Assembly (NCBI GenBank): GCA_029891385.1
Contig: JAIWQS010000076.1
Location: 303,026 to 367,025 of the forward strand
Direction: 5' to 3'
Source: Erythroxylum novogranatense
Taxonomy: Eukaryota > Streptophyta > Magnoliopsida > Malpighiales > Erythroxylaceae
DNA: 64,000 nt
Shown piece by piece: positions 54,309 to 64,000 of the stretch. Each line of letters begins with the position of its first letter. Position 1 is the first letter of the stretch. The notes under the pieces were generated by a model. The model did no database searches, was not told where the DNA came from, and saw nothing but the letters and a program-made list of their open reading frames with translations. Both the position numbers and the translations under genes were made by a program.

Positions 54309-56860
54309 TTCATACTAATATGTATAATTTGTATTATTATTTCATAAACTATCACGGAGAACTAGGAGAGAGCAATAAAAAAAGTCATAAAACAAATTAA
54401 GCAAAATATGACATTTCATTTCTCTATTTATGTATGAATGCGGGATCCTTACTTTAGCATAAATACAAGAAAACACCATGTGGCATCTCATATAGCAAAC
54501 CTCATAGCTAAAGTATGAATGCAAACATAACAATTAACAATCGAGCAACTTTATATTATAAGTTATCATACACAGTTATTGTTTTCCAATGGCACCTCCA
54601 ACTATCTCCTCCTCACACTTCCAACTATGTATCGTCATCAAGCATGGAAAATTATTTTCGTTAAGATTAGAATAAATTACATCTTATTCTTCTTATTGAC
54701 TATATAATAGTAAGAAGGCTAGGTTTGGTACTTATTTCATGCTTATGGCTCATTATGACTCTAAGTAAGTAATCTTGTTGTATACTATTACGGAAAAGCG
54801 AGTAATAATGCATCTAATGAATGTTTTCAAACTTTTTAGCCTTTGGGTGCTTACGCCACTTATATTTTCAATTGTTTACCTAGTTGAGTGTTGAACTTCA
54901 AATGTGCTTTTAAAGTGTTTTGACAAATACTTGATTTAAACTATTTCAAAAGATTACTTAAGTCATTTGAAGATGATCGAGAGATTTTATTTAAAGTCCA
55001 AAATAAGATTCATGTTGAATATGCATTTATTTAGCTATGAAAGAATACATATAAATAATCATGTAATAAGTGAGTTTCTAATTCATCCAAAAGGTATTAT
55101 ACATTTTATCATTAACTTGAAATGAGGATTATCTACATACATATATAAATGGGAGATTAAAGTCTAAACTTGCGATTCATATTGTTGTCCAAAAGTTTAT
55201 GAATGACAGTTTCTAACTAAAAGAACATGTAAGCTAATTAAATCTAGACTTTATAGAGGCTAATTGCATTAAAATTAAAACTTGGAGGAGTTAAGAGATG
55301 TTAATTAACCACAGCTCTAATTGAAGATATGCTTAGTTGTTTAGTTAATGTACATGTGTTCATACACCTTCAAATAAAGATTCAATTGTATGTGAAAATG
55401 GTCATCATTTAAACTTCAAAGATAGGCATATCGCATCAAATTCATAGTTTTGTTTCTTTTAATCTAATACTGCATACATCATTATACCAATATATATGCA
55501 TGCTTAGAGAACCTGATCAGTAAATAATAATGAGAACACAAGATTAACCATGAGAACACAAGATCGATAAAGAGAACACAAGATCGAGTTAAAATCAATG
55601 GCATAGGTGCACCATTTGAAAGTCTCTTTGGTTCTACGGTTGCAAAAGGCTATCATATATATATGCTAAGTAGATTGAAGCTGAAGATGGAAATGATGGC
55701 AAGAGTGAAAGAAAGTGCACATGAACCTAAAGTGAAGAAAGAGAACACAAGATCTTTGAAATTCATAACTTTTCTCTTTTACCTTTTTTGGTTTGATTCT
55801 TGGCGAAGACTCGAAGTTCTATAAGTTTTCTTGATTCTAATTGATAACAAACAACATTATGTGCTTTTAGGAAAGGAATAGAGATGATATCCTTGATCGA
55901 GTTGTATGTTGTGGATGGGAAAGTTGTTCGTCATGAAGTGATGCATACAGCTCTTGAATGGGTCTCTCTCACTATTTTCATTTTCTTGACAATTACAATG
56001 CTTATTTTGGTTATAAATCAATAAATGTTTCTCTCTGTCATAGATTATCTCAAAATGAAATTACTGTATCGCTTAGTTGGTAACGTCCACAGAATGTTTC
56101 CTTCACCTACATTGGGTAATTGCTTGTCCAAATTATTTTTCTAATCTAGGCGAAGGATGGGAAGATATAAATGACTGAATAAATGGGCATGCATTATAAC
56201 ATTGTAGGTATGTTATATAATGTATATTGGATGAACTCGATATACATGTATTCTGGCTCAACTTGATAAAATTCATGAGCTATTCATAACAATGTGAATG
56301 AGCAGTTATAAGTGCTTTATTTCTTCCCTTTTTGGTCATTATTCCATTACAAAGTGTACTCAAATAGAAAAGAAAAGATCTTGTAGTCCTGCAAATGAAC
56401 TCTGAATCAAAAGTTATCTGTAAATTCATTTCCTGTGATGGACCCGGATGGGAAGTAGACATATGTATACTACTATTTTTGTGTCAACTGTATTGTTATT
56501 GAATTGTGAAGGGGTTAGTACATTCCATAGTTCATGCAGCCATCTTGTTATTACTTATTTAGTGAATATGAAGAGTATATCTAGTTCAGATATCTCCAGC
56601 ATTCTGGGTTGTTGTCTACAGAATGCCACAAATGTTAACATCGAAAACCTTAAAACATAAAGAGGAAGAAATTAAAAGATTACTTGAACAATTGAAGCAT
56701 GAGATAACATTACCATCATCTCAAACACAAAACCAATTAAAACACATACAAATGAAAACACTCTTTTGATTCCGAATAAGCTGTTGTACTTCATTAATCA
56801 ACTCAATAAACAAATTTTTGCCACATTAATGTAAGCAAATAACTTCAATTACTTACCTCA
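54309..56860. other. CACTA upstream region, AT-rich, no gene seen
   Basis: Between the hAT element and the GC-rich CACTA end. No supported coding sequence. A short tandem phrase GAGAACACAAGAT occurs three times at about 55,530-55,585 and again near 55,740. Given the minus-strand orientation of the transposase, this is probably intron or leader of that gene. Confidence 0.5.
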
Positions 56861-56867
56861 GCGGACG

Positions 56868-57424
56868 CGGAAGGGCGTCAGCGGTGAAAAGTGGCTCCAA
56901 TGATTCCAAAGCGCGACGAGAAGATGAGAAAGGTGGCTCTAGGGAGAGGAAGGGGCGGTGGCTCGGCGGAGATCCTAACTACGAGAATAGGGCGGCGCCG
57001 AGGAGAGGAAGGGCGGTGATATCGGCGGGGAGGAGAGGAAGGCGAGTCGATGGATAGGGTGGCTCAGCGACATTTCTTGATTTTACAGTTATGAGGCGAC
57101 ATCGTTATGAGGGGAGGATCGACATCGTCTCATCTACTTGGGGCGGGAGATTAAAATTGCAAAAGCGTTGTCGTCTTTCTCGGGCGGGTTCTGCGGAAGA
57201 AAGCTAATTCCTCGCCTTTCTGGCGTCTAACTCTCGAGGCGTCGTGGATAGTACTTTGCCCGTCTACTTTTTAAGCGGCGTAAAAACATAGGTTTTCAAC
57301 GGCGTTTGCATCCAACGATGCGAATTTTGCCACCTCTCCTAACGTCTACGAAGGCGTGCGCAAAACCCTACAATTCGCGACGTTTTAAGCGAAGGCGACG
57401 CGAAATGTGTCTTTTGTTGTAGTG
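56868..57424 (-). promoter_or_regulatory. CACTA right subterminal region and probable first exon
   Basis: GC-rich relative to its surroundings, with GCGTC/GACGT motifs (GGCGTCGTGGA, GGCGTCTAAC, GCGACGTTTTAAGC, GGCGACGCG) and the inverted terminal repeat at 57,424. At about 56,872 the minus strand reads CGCTGAG then GTAAGTAA, a strong splice donor, which fits a leader exon of the minus-strand transposase gene starting in this end. The exon assignment is inference. Confidence 0.6.
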
Positions 57425-58317
57425 TAAGCTGGAATTAATTGAAATTATAATTAATTCAATAACTTTGTTGTTTCAATGGAAGTTTTCTAGCTACGGAGGA
57501 AAAACTTTAGCTGGTTCCATTACCCTCACGAACTTGAAATGTTATCGACTTGCTAGCATTATATTTAGACATAAGCAGGTTATGCGGCCAAGTTCCATTT
57601 TCAAGAGTTGTCATGCTGTAGAAGTCTCGTCCTAGTAATTTTCTGACAACGTATTTACTTTGTAGACCATCTTTTAGACTTTTGGTACATGCACGAATTG
57701 ATAGGATTTGGCTTGACTAGAATTCCATTCTTATAAGTCATGACGGAAGAATTGATAAGATATGGCATAACTAAATTCCATTCTTATAAATCATGATCGG
57801 GAGAATTGATAAGAATTGACTTGACTAGAATTCCATTCTTATAAATCATGATCGGGAGAATTGATAGGATGGTATTGATAGGATGGTAACGACTATCAAT
57901 TTTAGTCGATGAGCTCGAAGTTGAATTGGGCAAAGATCATATAGCTTAAGTTGATTAAATTTTATAGCTCGTCATTTAATCAAACTTAAATAATTTAATT
58001 AAAATTAAGCTCGATATTGGATTAGGTTAAACCTGAAATAAGATTAAACAATTTTATTTTATATCGAAAGAAATTTGAGATTAGGACTTATATTGGACTA
58101 TAATTCATGATTTCATGAATTATCAAATCTGAGCTTGCAATTATGGCAAGCGCATCGATTTGATAACAACTATAGTTGTAACTAATCTGAGAGACAACAC
58201 TAGTTGAAGATTGTTAATTGAGTGCTTTGCGTCTTCAGGAGTAAACTTCAATACTGCTGATGATTTCATTTGAAATGTTTGGTGGAATTTAGCTTCTGCT
58301 TATGTCTCCTTATCTTA
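57425..58317. repeat. Tandem duplication copy 2, right of the CACTA insertion
   Basis: Resumes with TAAGCTGGAATTAATTGAAATT, the counterpart of AAACTGGAATTAATTGAAATT in copy 1. It follows copy 1 with substitutions, a divergent stretch at about 57,480-57,620, and expansion of a unit at 57,694-57,880. It ends GGAATTTAGCTTCTGC … CTTATCTTAA like copy 1. Confidence 0.85.
57694..57880. repeat. Minisatellite of about 55-60 bp, three copies
   Basis: The unit GAATTGATAAGATATGGC followed by CTAAATTCCATTCTTATAAATCATGATCGGGA occurs three times, ending in GAATTGATAGGATGGTA twice. Copy 1 of the surrounding duplication has a single unit here, so the expansion is specific to copy 2. Confidence 0.85.
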
Positions 58318-60714
58318 ACTAAGGAGTTACGACTAGAATGTTACGGAAGATTTTGACTTTCTACCTTTGATCTTAGCGGGTTTCATCTTTGCCTTCCCTT
58401 CAGTTGCTTCGAGGGCTATAGGAGTAGCAAGCATTAGTTTCTCCTCCTCAATAACGTAATGGGCAATCAAAGCATTGAAGTCTCATTCTTTATCCGATGA
58501 ATAATATGTTATTACAGTTACTAAACTCAGAAGGAGTGTATTGATCAGTAAATTATGAAGTGATGGCGTGTCAAACCAACAAAATAAATTCCTACTCTAG
58601 AACACTTAGCGAGTAAAGTGGTGAATAGAATTGAACCACGAAACCAATGTAGTAATTGTTTATTTACGTGAAATCAAATAATAATAATAATAAATAAAAT
58701 AAAATAAACAAATGAAAATAAAAATAATGAAAATAATTGATTTGGGAATGATTAATTTTAAAACACGAAATCACTTGAGGAAGAAATTAAAAAAATAAGA
58801 TTGAAAATAATATGAATAAAAGCCTAGCAAGGTACTCTCTTGTTTGATACATGATTCGATCATAGACTCAAAATATAAATTTCTTTCATCCTATGGACAA
58901 AGTTATAGCGGTAGTGAGCAGACATAAATCTACCAATCCATTCGTAATTATTCGATAACCCGAGTAAAGCTCATGATTATTACCCTAACCAATTAGACTA
59001 TTCAGAGTAAAACTCCATGAGAATATAATCTATGGCGGTGGTAGGCTCTAATGGACCCTCGTCTTATGAGAATCGGAAAAGCATGATCTATTTAGACCAA
59101 ATTTTTAATCTCATTAATTTCTTAATTAAAATTAATTAGCCACTCGATGAACAACAATCACGGATTAACTAATCTATTAGGCAATTTATCATCAAGTCAA
59201 TCAATTAACGAGGCCTCATTAATCAACAAACTCAACAATAATAAATCGATTAAGCACGGAGGTTAAATAAACATAGGAAATAGCGAAAACAATTAAGCGG
59301 TAGGAGTCTCACAAACTACATGCATCAAGCGTAAAGTACCTTGTCTAAATTAAAATTAGCACACATAATACTAGTCTCTATCTAATAAAATGAAATTGAC
59401 AAATTAAAATTAAATTTAAACCTTCTTTGAAATCCTAATTGGCGTTCTTTTAGTGATGCCCTCTCTGCCCAACCTTTTTGACACTTTGTTCATCGTTTTG
59501 TGAATAAACCTTGAGTTTATAAATGCATCCCACCGCCTTGTCTTTGGGCTGCTCCTCTCCTTATCGCTGCGCCTACTCTTCAATCCTCTCTCTTGTTGCT
59601 TCGTTTTATTTCTAGTGTCTACTATTCCCTTCTCCTTATTTGATGATGTGACCAATAAAGGTCACAATCACTTAAAACTGCTGCTCCTTGTTTCTCCTCG
59701 TTTACTCTTCTCACTTTCCTTGAGACAGCATAATTCATGTTCTTCCCCTATGTAATGCACACTCTTCTCCTTTTATTTTTTCAGTTCACGCACTTCTTTC
59801 CTCTCCCACTTGCTGACATACACTCCCTTCTCTCAGATCCACGCTCCTCTCTTTGGTGGCTAGCCTTTTGGCTGGTTTTGCATGGATGTTTCCTATATTT
59901 TCTCTAGCCAGCTGCGTCGTTAAGGTGCTCCATCCTCTATTGTCAACGTTATCTCCACTTATTTGTTTCCTCTACTGGTGGTCTCCTCTCCAACAGGTGG
60001 GTCTTGATGCTTGTAGGTGGAGGAATGGCAAGTGGCATTGGACAATTAAGCATGGGTGTTTCCAGTGCTGGTGGTCTCCTCTCATTGTGTTTGTGGCTCT
60101 TCTGCGTCTGTGCTTGTGGCTCTTTTCCGTATGCTTGCAACGTGAAATGCAACATGCCTCTCCTTGGGTTCACTTACTCACCTTGACTCTTCTTCCTGTG
60201 GTTGATTTATAGGTCCATTAAAACCCTCTCCATTTGTAAAAGCACTGCTTATCGTTTTCTCCTCCTTGTCTCTTGTTATTTGATGGGACAAATAAAGGTC
60301 CACATCAAGTTAAAACCTTTCTCTCTCGATGCGTGCTTGTCCTTATTGACATTGCCTTCTGCTGCTAGGTCCCCTCTCCCCACGGTTGCGTCACTTGTCT
60401 TAGTCCTCCACAATGAAATGGCCCTTTTCTTTCTTTCAAAGATCTAGCCTCTTTAATTTCACAGCACTTGTCCAATCCTTAGAAAACCCATTCATTTAAA
60501 ATCATCATTTAAAAGCCACGTAACCTTTCCATTAAATAAAGTGGACCCCATTTGTCTCTCCTCTTTTGCGTCACATGTGTTCCCATGCAGCTCATTTTGT
60601 CAAATGCATTCTCCTGTTGCCTAATTTAAATGCCAAGCTATTGCGTTTATATGCCTAGTCTGTAGCGTTTAATTTGGTGCGATAATTTGATGCCTCTGTA
60701 AAGATTATTAGTCT
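58318..60714. other. Unassigned and LTR-like sequence
   Basis: No supported gene. 58,560-59,400 resembles in style (not provably in sequence) the solo LTR at 30,231-31,672 and contains an (AAT)n/AAATAA-rich stretch near 58,678-58,720. 59,640-60,310 contains a repeated phrase, AATAAAGGTC.ACA with A.TTAAAAC after it (about 59,655 and 60,292), and a local repeat around GTGGCTCTT (60,090-60,125). Open frames at 59,416-60,447 lie on both strands and match no family I recognise. Confidence 0.4.
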
Positions 60715-60929
60715 TGTAGTTTTTGTAATTCTTGAAGTAGTATAGCTAATTCTTTGTTAATTCTGATTGGATAATTCGTAGTAGAGTAGTAACTACTTTT
60801 ATGAGGCGCTATTTAAGCTTTCATTTTGAGCTTTGTTAAATGATGAGAAATGTAGATTGAAGTAGTAGTTCTCTCTCTCAATAACTCTGTTGTAATTCTT
60901 CATATGATATCGAGCGATGCTTAGTTTCC

Positions 60930-61860
60930 ATTTGTTGATCTAAGATGTCGGACTCTTGATTAAGCGGTTTTCTTTCAAGAAGCTATGATTTGCGATGGTG
61001 ACAATCTTAAAGAAAGATTGAGATAATCCGGTGCATGCCTCGTCCTACTCCTCACGAATGGTTTCAACTTCTGAACATGGGTACATCTATGAAGAAAGCT
61101 CTTGCCGCTAAGCACAAACTTGGTTATATAAGCGGCGAGATACAAATTCCAGCTAAGGATGCGGAAGATTCGAGGAAATTATGAGTGGAAATGCAATGGT
61201 GGAGTCTTGGATTTTCAATTCATTAACCAGATTTGCGATGCATTTCTTTATGTGTCTTACGCCAAAGATCTATGGGATAAACTTGCAAATCGGTTCGATG
61301 ATTCTCTGGACCTCAAGAATATCAAATCAGAAGGGAAATTGGTAGTATTTACAAGGTAACTCTAGTCTTTCCATGTATTATACCAAACTATACAAGCGTG
61401 GGATGAGCGTAGTGTATCATACATTCCACAATGTATTTGTGGATGTTGCACTTGTGATGTTTACGGCAGAGATTATGAGGCTCGATGATAATGCAAAATT
61501 ATTGATTTTTAATGGGATTTGAATGATTTGTATAGCCATGTCAAGAACCGGATACTTATGATGGATTCTTATCCTATCTTGACAAGGTGTATTCAATCTT
61601 GATGAATGTGGAAAGGCAAAAGCAGGTTTCCGATTCTTTTGGGGAGGTAATGAAGGAATGCCTTATGATTGGCTCGAGACGGTAAAACTTACAATTAGGG
61701 AAAGGAATGGAAAGAAAAGTTGGAAAGTCGATAAAGAGGATAAAAATGTTTGTTTTGCAAAATAGATGGACACCTAAGGATACATGTTTTAAGTTATATG
61801 GTTATCACAGTGGTATATTGATCTTAAAATCGCACTCAGCGAAGAAAATTAGTGGTAAGC
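60930..61860 (+). pseudogene. Copia E gag
   Basis: Pieces in order: KALAAKHKLGYISGEIQIPAKD (about 61,095-61,165), LDFQFINQICDAFLYVSYAK and DLWDKLANRFDDSLD (open at 61,159-61,359), then SLSMYYTKLYK in another frame (about 61,365-61,400), and LDKVYSILMNVERQKQVSDS (about 61,575-61,640). A degraded knuckle/linker zone near 61,750-61,810 matches the HLRIHVLS-type remnant of the usual CHGYP segment. This is a standard copia gag core with at least four frame changes. Confidence 0.8.
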
Positions 61861-61989
61861 GGGAAAAGTTAACTTGGTGAGACACCTTTGGAGGTCGATG
61901 AAGATGATCTTGAAGGATTAAGCATGAGGGAAATCATTCAGGGAGTTATCAAAGTTGATGAAAGATCGACAAAGTTGCCTACCATGGAG

Positions 61990-63380
61990 AAAGTGAACTT
62001 TGGAGGCGAGAATTTTAGGTAATATTTCTGCCCTTGAAAAGAAATTAGGCAATCAAGACATAAAGATCTTATGTTGGGCGGTGGATCTTTGGGGCGATAT
62101 ACATATTTCGGGTAATGCTAGCTTGTTTAATAAGCTAGTTCGCAAAAAGACCTCAGCAGTTAGTTTACGGATAGTACGATCGAAAGTTAGCATGATGGGA
62201 GAAATAAGACTTATGAGGATATTGTATTGACACATGTTTTTATGTTCGAGTTTCAAGTATAATTTGTTATCGTGAACGGATCTTACAACATGGTGATGGA
62301 GTTTTACTTCCTATCCTCCTTCTTTGTTTCTGGGACCAGAATTTTAAGAGTGTCTTGGTATGTGGGAGAGGCTGTTGGTCATCTATATTACCTTCTGGCA
62401 GAATCTTTTCATCTTGATTTGTTGACTCTTACATTTCTTTGAGACGAAATACAATTGATGTTGTTGATTGTTGTTTGAATAAAGATGTGAAATATGTAAA
62501 CAGAGTTAATGGTGTTGACTCTACAGCATTATGGCATCAACGATTAGGACATCCCTCTTTTGATATTGTACAGAAGTTTCCTTTTATTAATAAAAGGATG
62601 AGTAATACATATGTTGTTTGTGATGTTTGTGCAAGGGCTAAACAATCTTGATTACCATTTCCCATTAGTGAAAGTCATAGTGATAAATTTTTTGAATTAC
62701 TCCATGTTGATGTTTGGGGTCCGTATAAGAGACCATCTTTAACTAGTGCCTTTTATTTTCTCACCATAGTAGAAGATTGCAGTCACATTACTTGGACTTT
62801 TCTTATGCAGAATAAGGATCAGGTTGGTTCTATTTTGCGAAAAATTTTCTTATTGGTACAAACCCAGTATGGTTACCTGGTTAAGATCGTTCGGACGGAT
62901 AATGGGGTGAGTTTATTGGATATAATTGTCGTGAGTGTTTACGGATCATGGTATACAACATCAGCGATCTTGTGTTTATACTCCATAGCGAGAATGGTAG
63001 AGTTGAGAGGAAACATAGACATATTCTTCGTAGTAGCGAGCTTTGTTGCATCAAGCTCACATGTTTAATAAGTTTTAGTGAAGCTATTCTTCATCTTCGT
63101 CTTAATCAATAATCATCATCTTTGCTACTTTGGAATGGAAGACTCCTTATGAAGTTACATTGAAAAACCTCCTGATCTTGGTAATTTGAGGGTGTTTGGC
63201 TATTTGTGCTATTCCACGGATACTAAGCGAAAAGGATAAGTTCTTTGTAAAGCTTCTAAATGCCTTTTTCAGGTTATATTCTTTGAGTCGAGGTTATAAG
63301 GTTTATGATGTAGACCTGGGAAAGTATTCATCTCTAGGGCGTTACTTTTCATGAAACTTTATTTCCTTGTGCGGGGCATC
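61990..63380 (+). pseudogene. Copia E protease remnant and integrase
   Basis: The protease DSG motif is not readable, though flanking VLTHVFMFEFQ and NMVMEFYFLSSFFVSGTRI (about 62,230-62,345) match the region after it. Pre-integrase is open at 62,439-62,651 with ALWHQRLGHPSFDIVQKF and CDVCARAKQS. A stop follows, then LLHVDVWGPYKRPS (first catalytic Asp), FLTIVEDCSHITWTFLM, and VKIVRTDNGV (second Asp). The catalytic-Glu region is shifted (VERKHRHILR near 63,000), then KKPPDLGNLRVFGYLCYS and SRGYKVYDV. Inactive as read. Confidence 0.84.
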
Positions 63381-64000
63381 ATTTTTTGAGGATCTGGACA
63401 CACCTATTCCTTATTCTGTTTTGAATGAGGTTGTAGATGTCCATCGTCACGTGTTACTCAGTGGTGGGAATCAAATAAACACGGATCTTGAGGAGCCTTG
63501 GGTGGCGCGTAGGGACGCAGATATTGAAGAACCTCGTGTGGCACGCCCGGATGTGCGTCCAGTTGTGGAGCATCAAGTCTCTCCATTATCCGTCGAGCCT
63601 CATAGGACACACCCAGTGCCGGATGTGCTTCCCGCTGTGGTGCGTCGTTCTTCTCCGCTTCCTGCCGATCGTCGAAGTAGCCGAGTAAGGAGGGCACCAT
63701 CGTGGTTGTCCGATTATGTGGTGAATCACACCACAGATGCCAGCGTAAACCCGCGTGCCGCCTCATCATGACACTTTTCCCTATTCCGTTCTGCTAGGTT
63801 ATCTGCAGATATGGCGGGTTTTCTCATCATATGGATGTTGCAAGGAACTTAGAAATTTTCAAGAGGCTTGTCAAGATGTTAGATGGGTTCGGTATGGATT
63901 CCTAGTTGGGCGTTGGAGAAGAATCATACTTGGGAACTTACTACGTTGCCATCTGGGAAGGCGCTATTGGGAGTAAGTGGGTCTATAGGTTGAAATACAA
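63367..64000 (+). pseudogene. Copia E integrase linker and start of reverse transcriptase
   Basis: The frame 63,367-63,771 is a low-complexity linker (DLEEPWVARRDADIEEPRVA, a short repeat of EEPxVARxD, then PADRRSSRVRRAPSWLSDYV). This is typical of the spacer between integrase and RT in copia polyproteins. RT begins near 63,910 with ALEKNHTWELTTLPSGK and, after a slip, SKWVYRLKY at the window edge. The rest of RT and RNase H lies outside. Confidence 0.82.

Larger units (their letters stand above)
29065..57424 (-). mobile_element. CACTA (En/Spm) transposon, 28.4 kb, TSD TAA, with nested insertions
   Basis: The left end starts CACTACAACATAAG and the right end closes CTTTTGTTGTAGTG. The two ends match as imperfect inverted repeats of about 30 bp (CACTACAACA…ACATTT.GCGTCG). 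TAA is duplicated at 29,062-29,064 and 57,425-57,427. Both transposase-type genes are on the minus strand: TNP2 (37,377-48,370) and Transposase_24 (30,036-33,340). Both ends carry clustered GCGTCG/GACGTC motifs, as expected for the subterminal binding region of CACTA elements. Inside lie a solo LTR, a LARD-like element and a hAT. Without these the element would be about 14 kb. Its genes are decayed, so it could move only with trans-acting transposase. Confidence 0.93.
60715..64000 (+). mobile_element. Copia element E, 5' part, decayed, runs off the window
   Basis: Probable 5' LTR 60,715-60,902 (TGTAGTTTTTG … AATTCTTCA, about 188 bp), followed by TGATATCGAGCGATGC, a decayed tRNA-Met-type PBS. 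Gag, protease, integrase and the first part of RT follow in order but in many frames, with very frequent one-base slips. The element continues beyond 64,000, so the second LTR and TSD are not available. Confidence 0.85.

Noticed and set aside
59416..60447. Open frames on both strands, including a Trp/Cys-rich one at 59,853-60,212
   Set aside because: Several frames overlap on opposite strands, none matches a family, and the region is bordered by LTR-like sequence.

Overview
The window reads as AT-rich nuclear DNA from a flowering plant, most likely a eudicot. The clues are plant-type Ty1/copia and Ty3/gypsy retrotransposons primed by initiator tRNA-Met, a CACTA (En/Spm) transposon, a BED/DUF659 hAT transposase, a TRIM element, and intron-containing remnants of two conserved plant genes (CNOT3/NOT3 and V-ATPase catalytic subunit A). 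I see no intact single-copy host gene. The window is a nest of transposable elements around decayed gene fragments. All coordinates were worked out by eye, so boundaries with a matching target-site duplication (TSD) are the firmest.

Left part (1-14,003). A NOT3 pseudogene fragment on the minus strand (1-1,354) is followed by a complete 466-bp TRIM (2,081-2,546). Next comes an old copia element, A (plus strand), with its primer-binding site (PBS) near 3,988. A is split twice: by a 7.28-kb non-autonomous gypsy element F (4,642-11,921; TSD ATTAG) that keeps only gag and protease, and by a MITE-like element (13,037-13,817). Joining the sequence across F restores the reading frame of A's gag.

Middle-left (14,003-27,500). 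Copia C (minus, 3'-truncated) and copia B (plus, 5'-truncated but with an intact 3' pol frame) are joined in a three-element mosaic. B ends inside an exon of a V-ATPase subunit A pseudogene (minus strand, exons between 20,395 and 26,430). A complete copia D (20,617-25,769; TSD ATAAC; LTRs differing at one base of 238) sits in the same pseudogene. A 5' fragment of another LTR element (26,706-27,240) follows.

Centre (29,065-57,424). One CACTA transposon spans 28.4 kb, with CACTACAACA ends and TSD TAA. It carries a decayed TNP2-type transposase (tnpD-like) and a decayed Transposase_24-type protein (tnpA-like), both on the minus strand. Three later insertions lie inside it: a solo LTR (30,231-31,672), a non-coding LARD-like retroelement (40,318-47,709), and a hAT element (about 48.6-54.3 kb) that includes a large GAATT/GGATT array. 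The CACTA sits in one copy of a diverged tandem duplication, and the neighbouring copy (27.5-28.7 kb) preserves the unoccupied target site.

Right part (57,425-64,000). The flank of the duplication is followed by unassigned and LTR-like sequence, then by a decayed copia element E (LTR from about 60,715) that runs off the window in its reverse transcriptase. Nothing here looks like a new accessory system. The value of the window lies in datable nested insertions, an internal empty-site control, and a structured array of short inverted motifs at the CACTA end.
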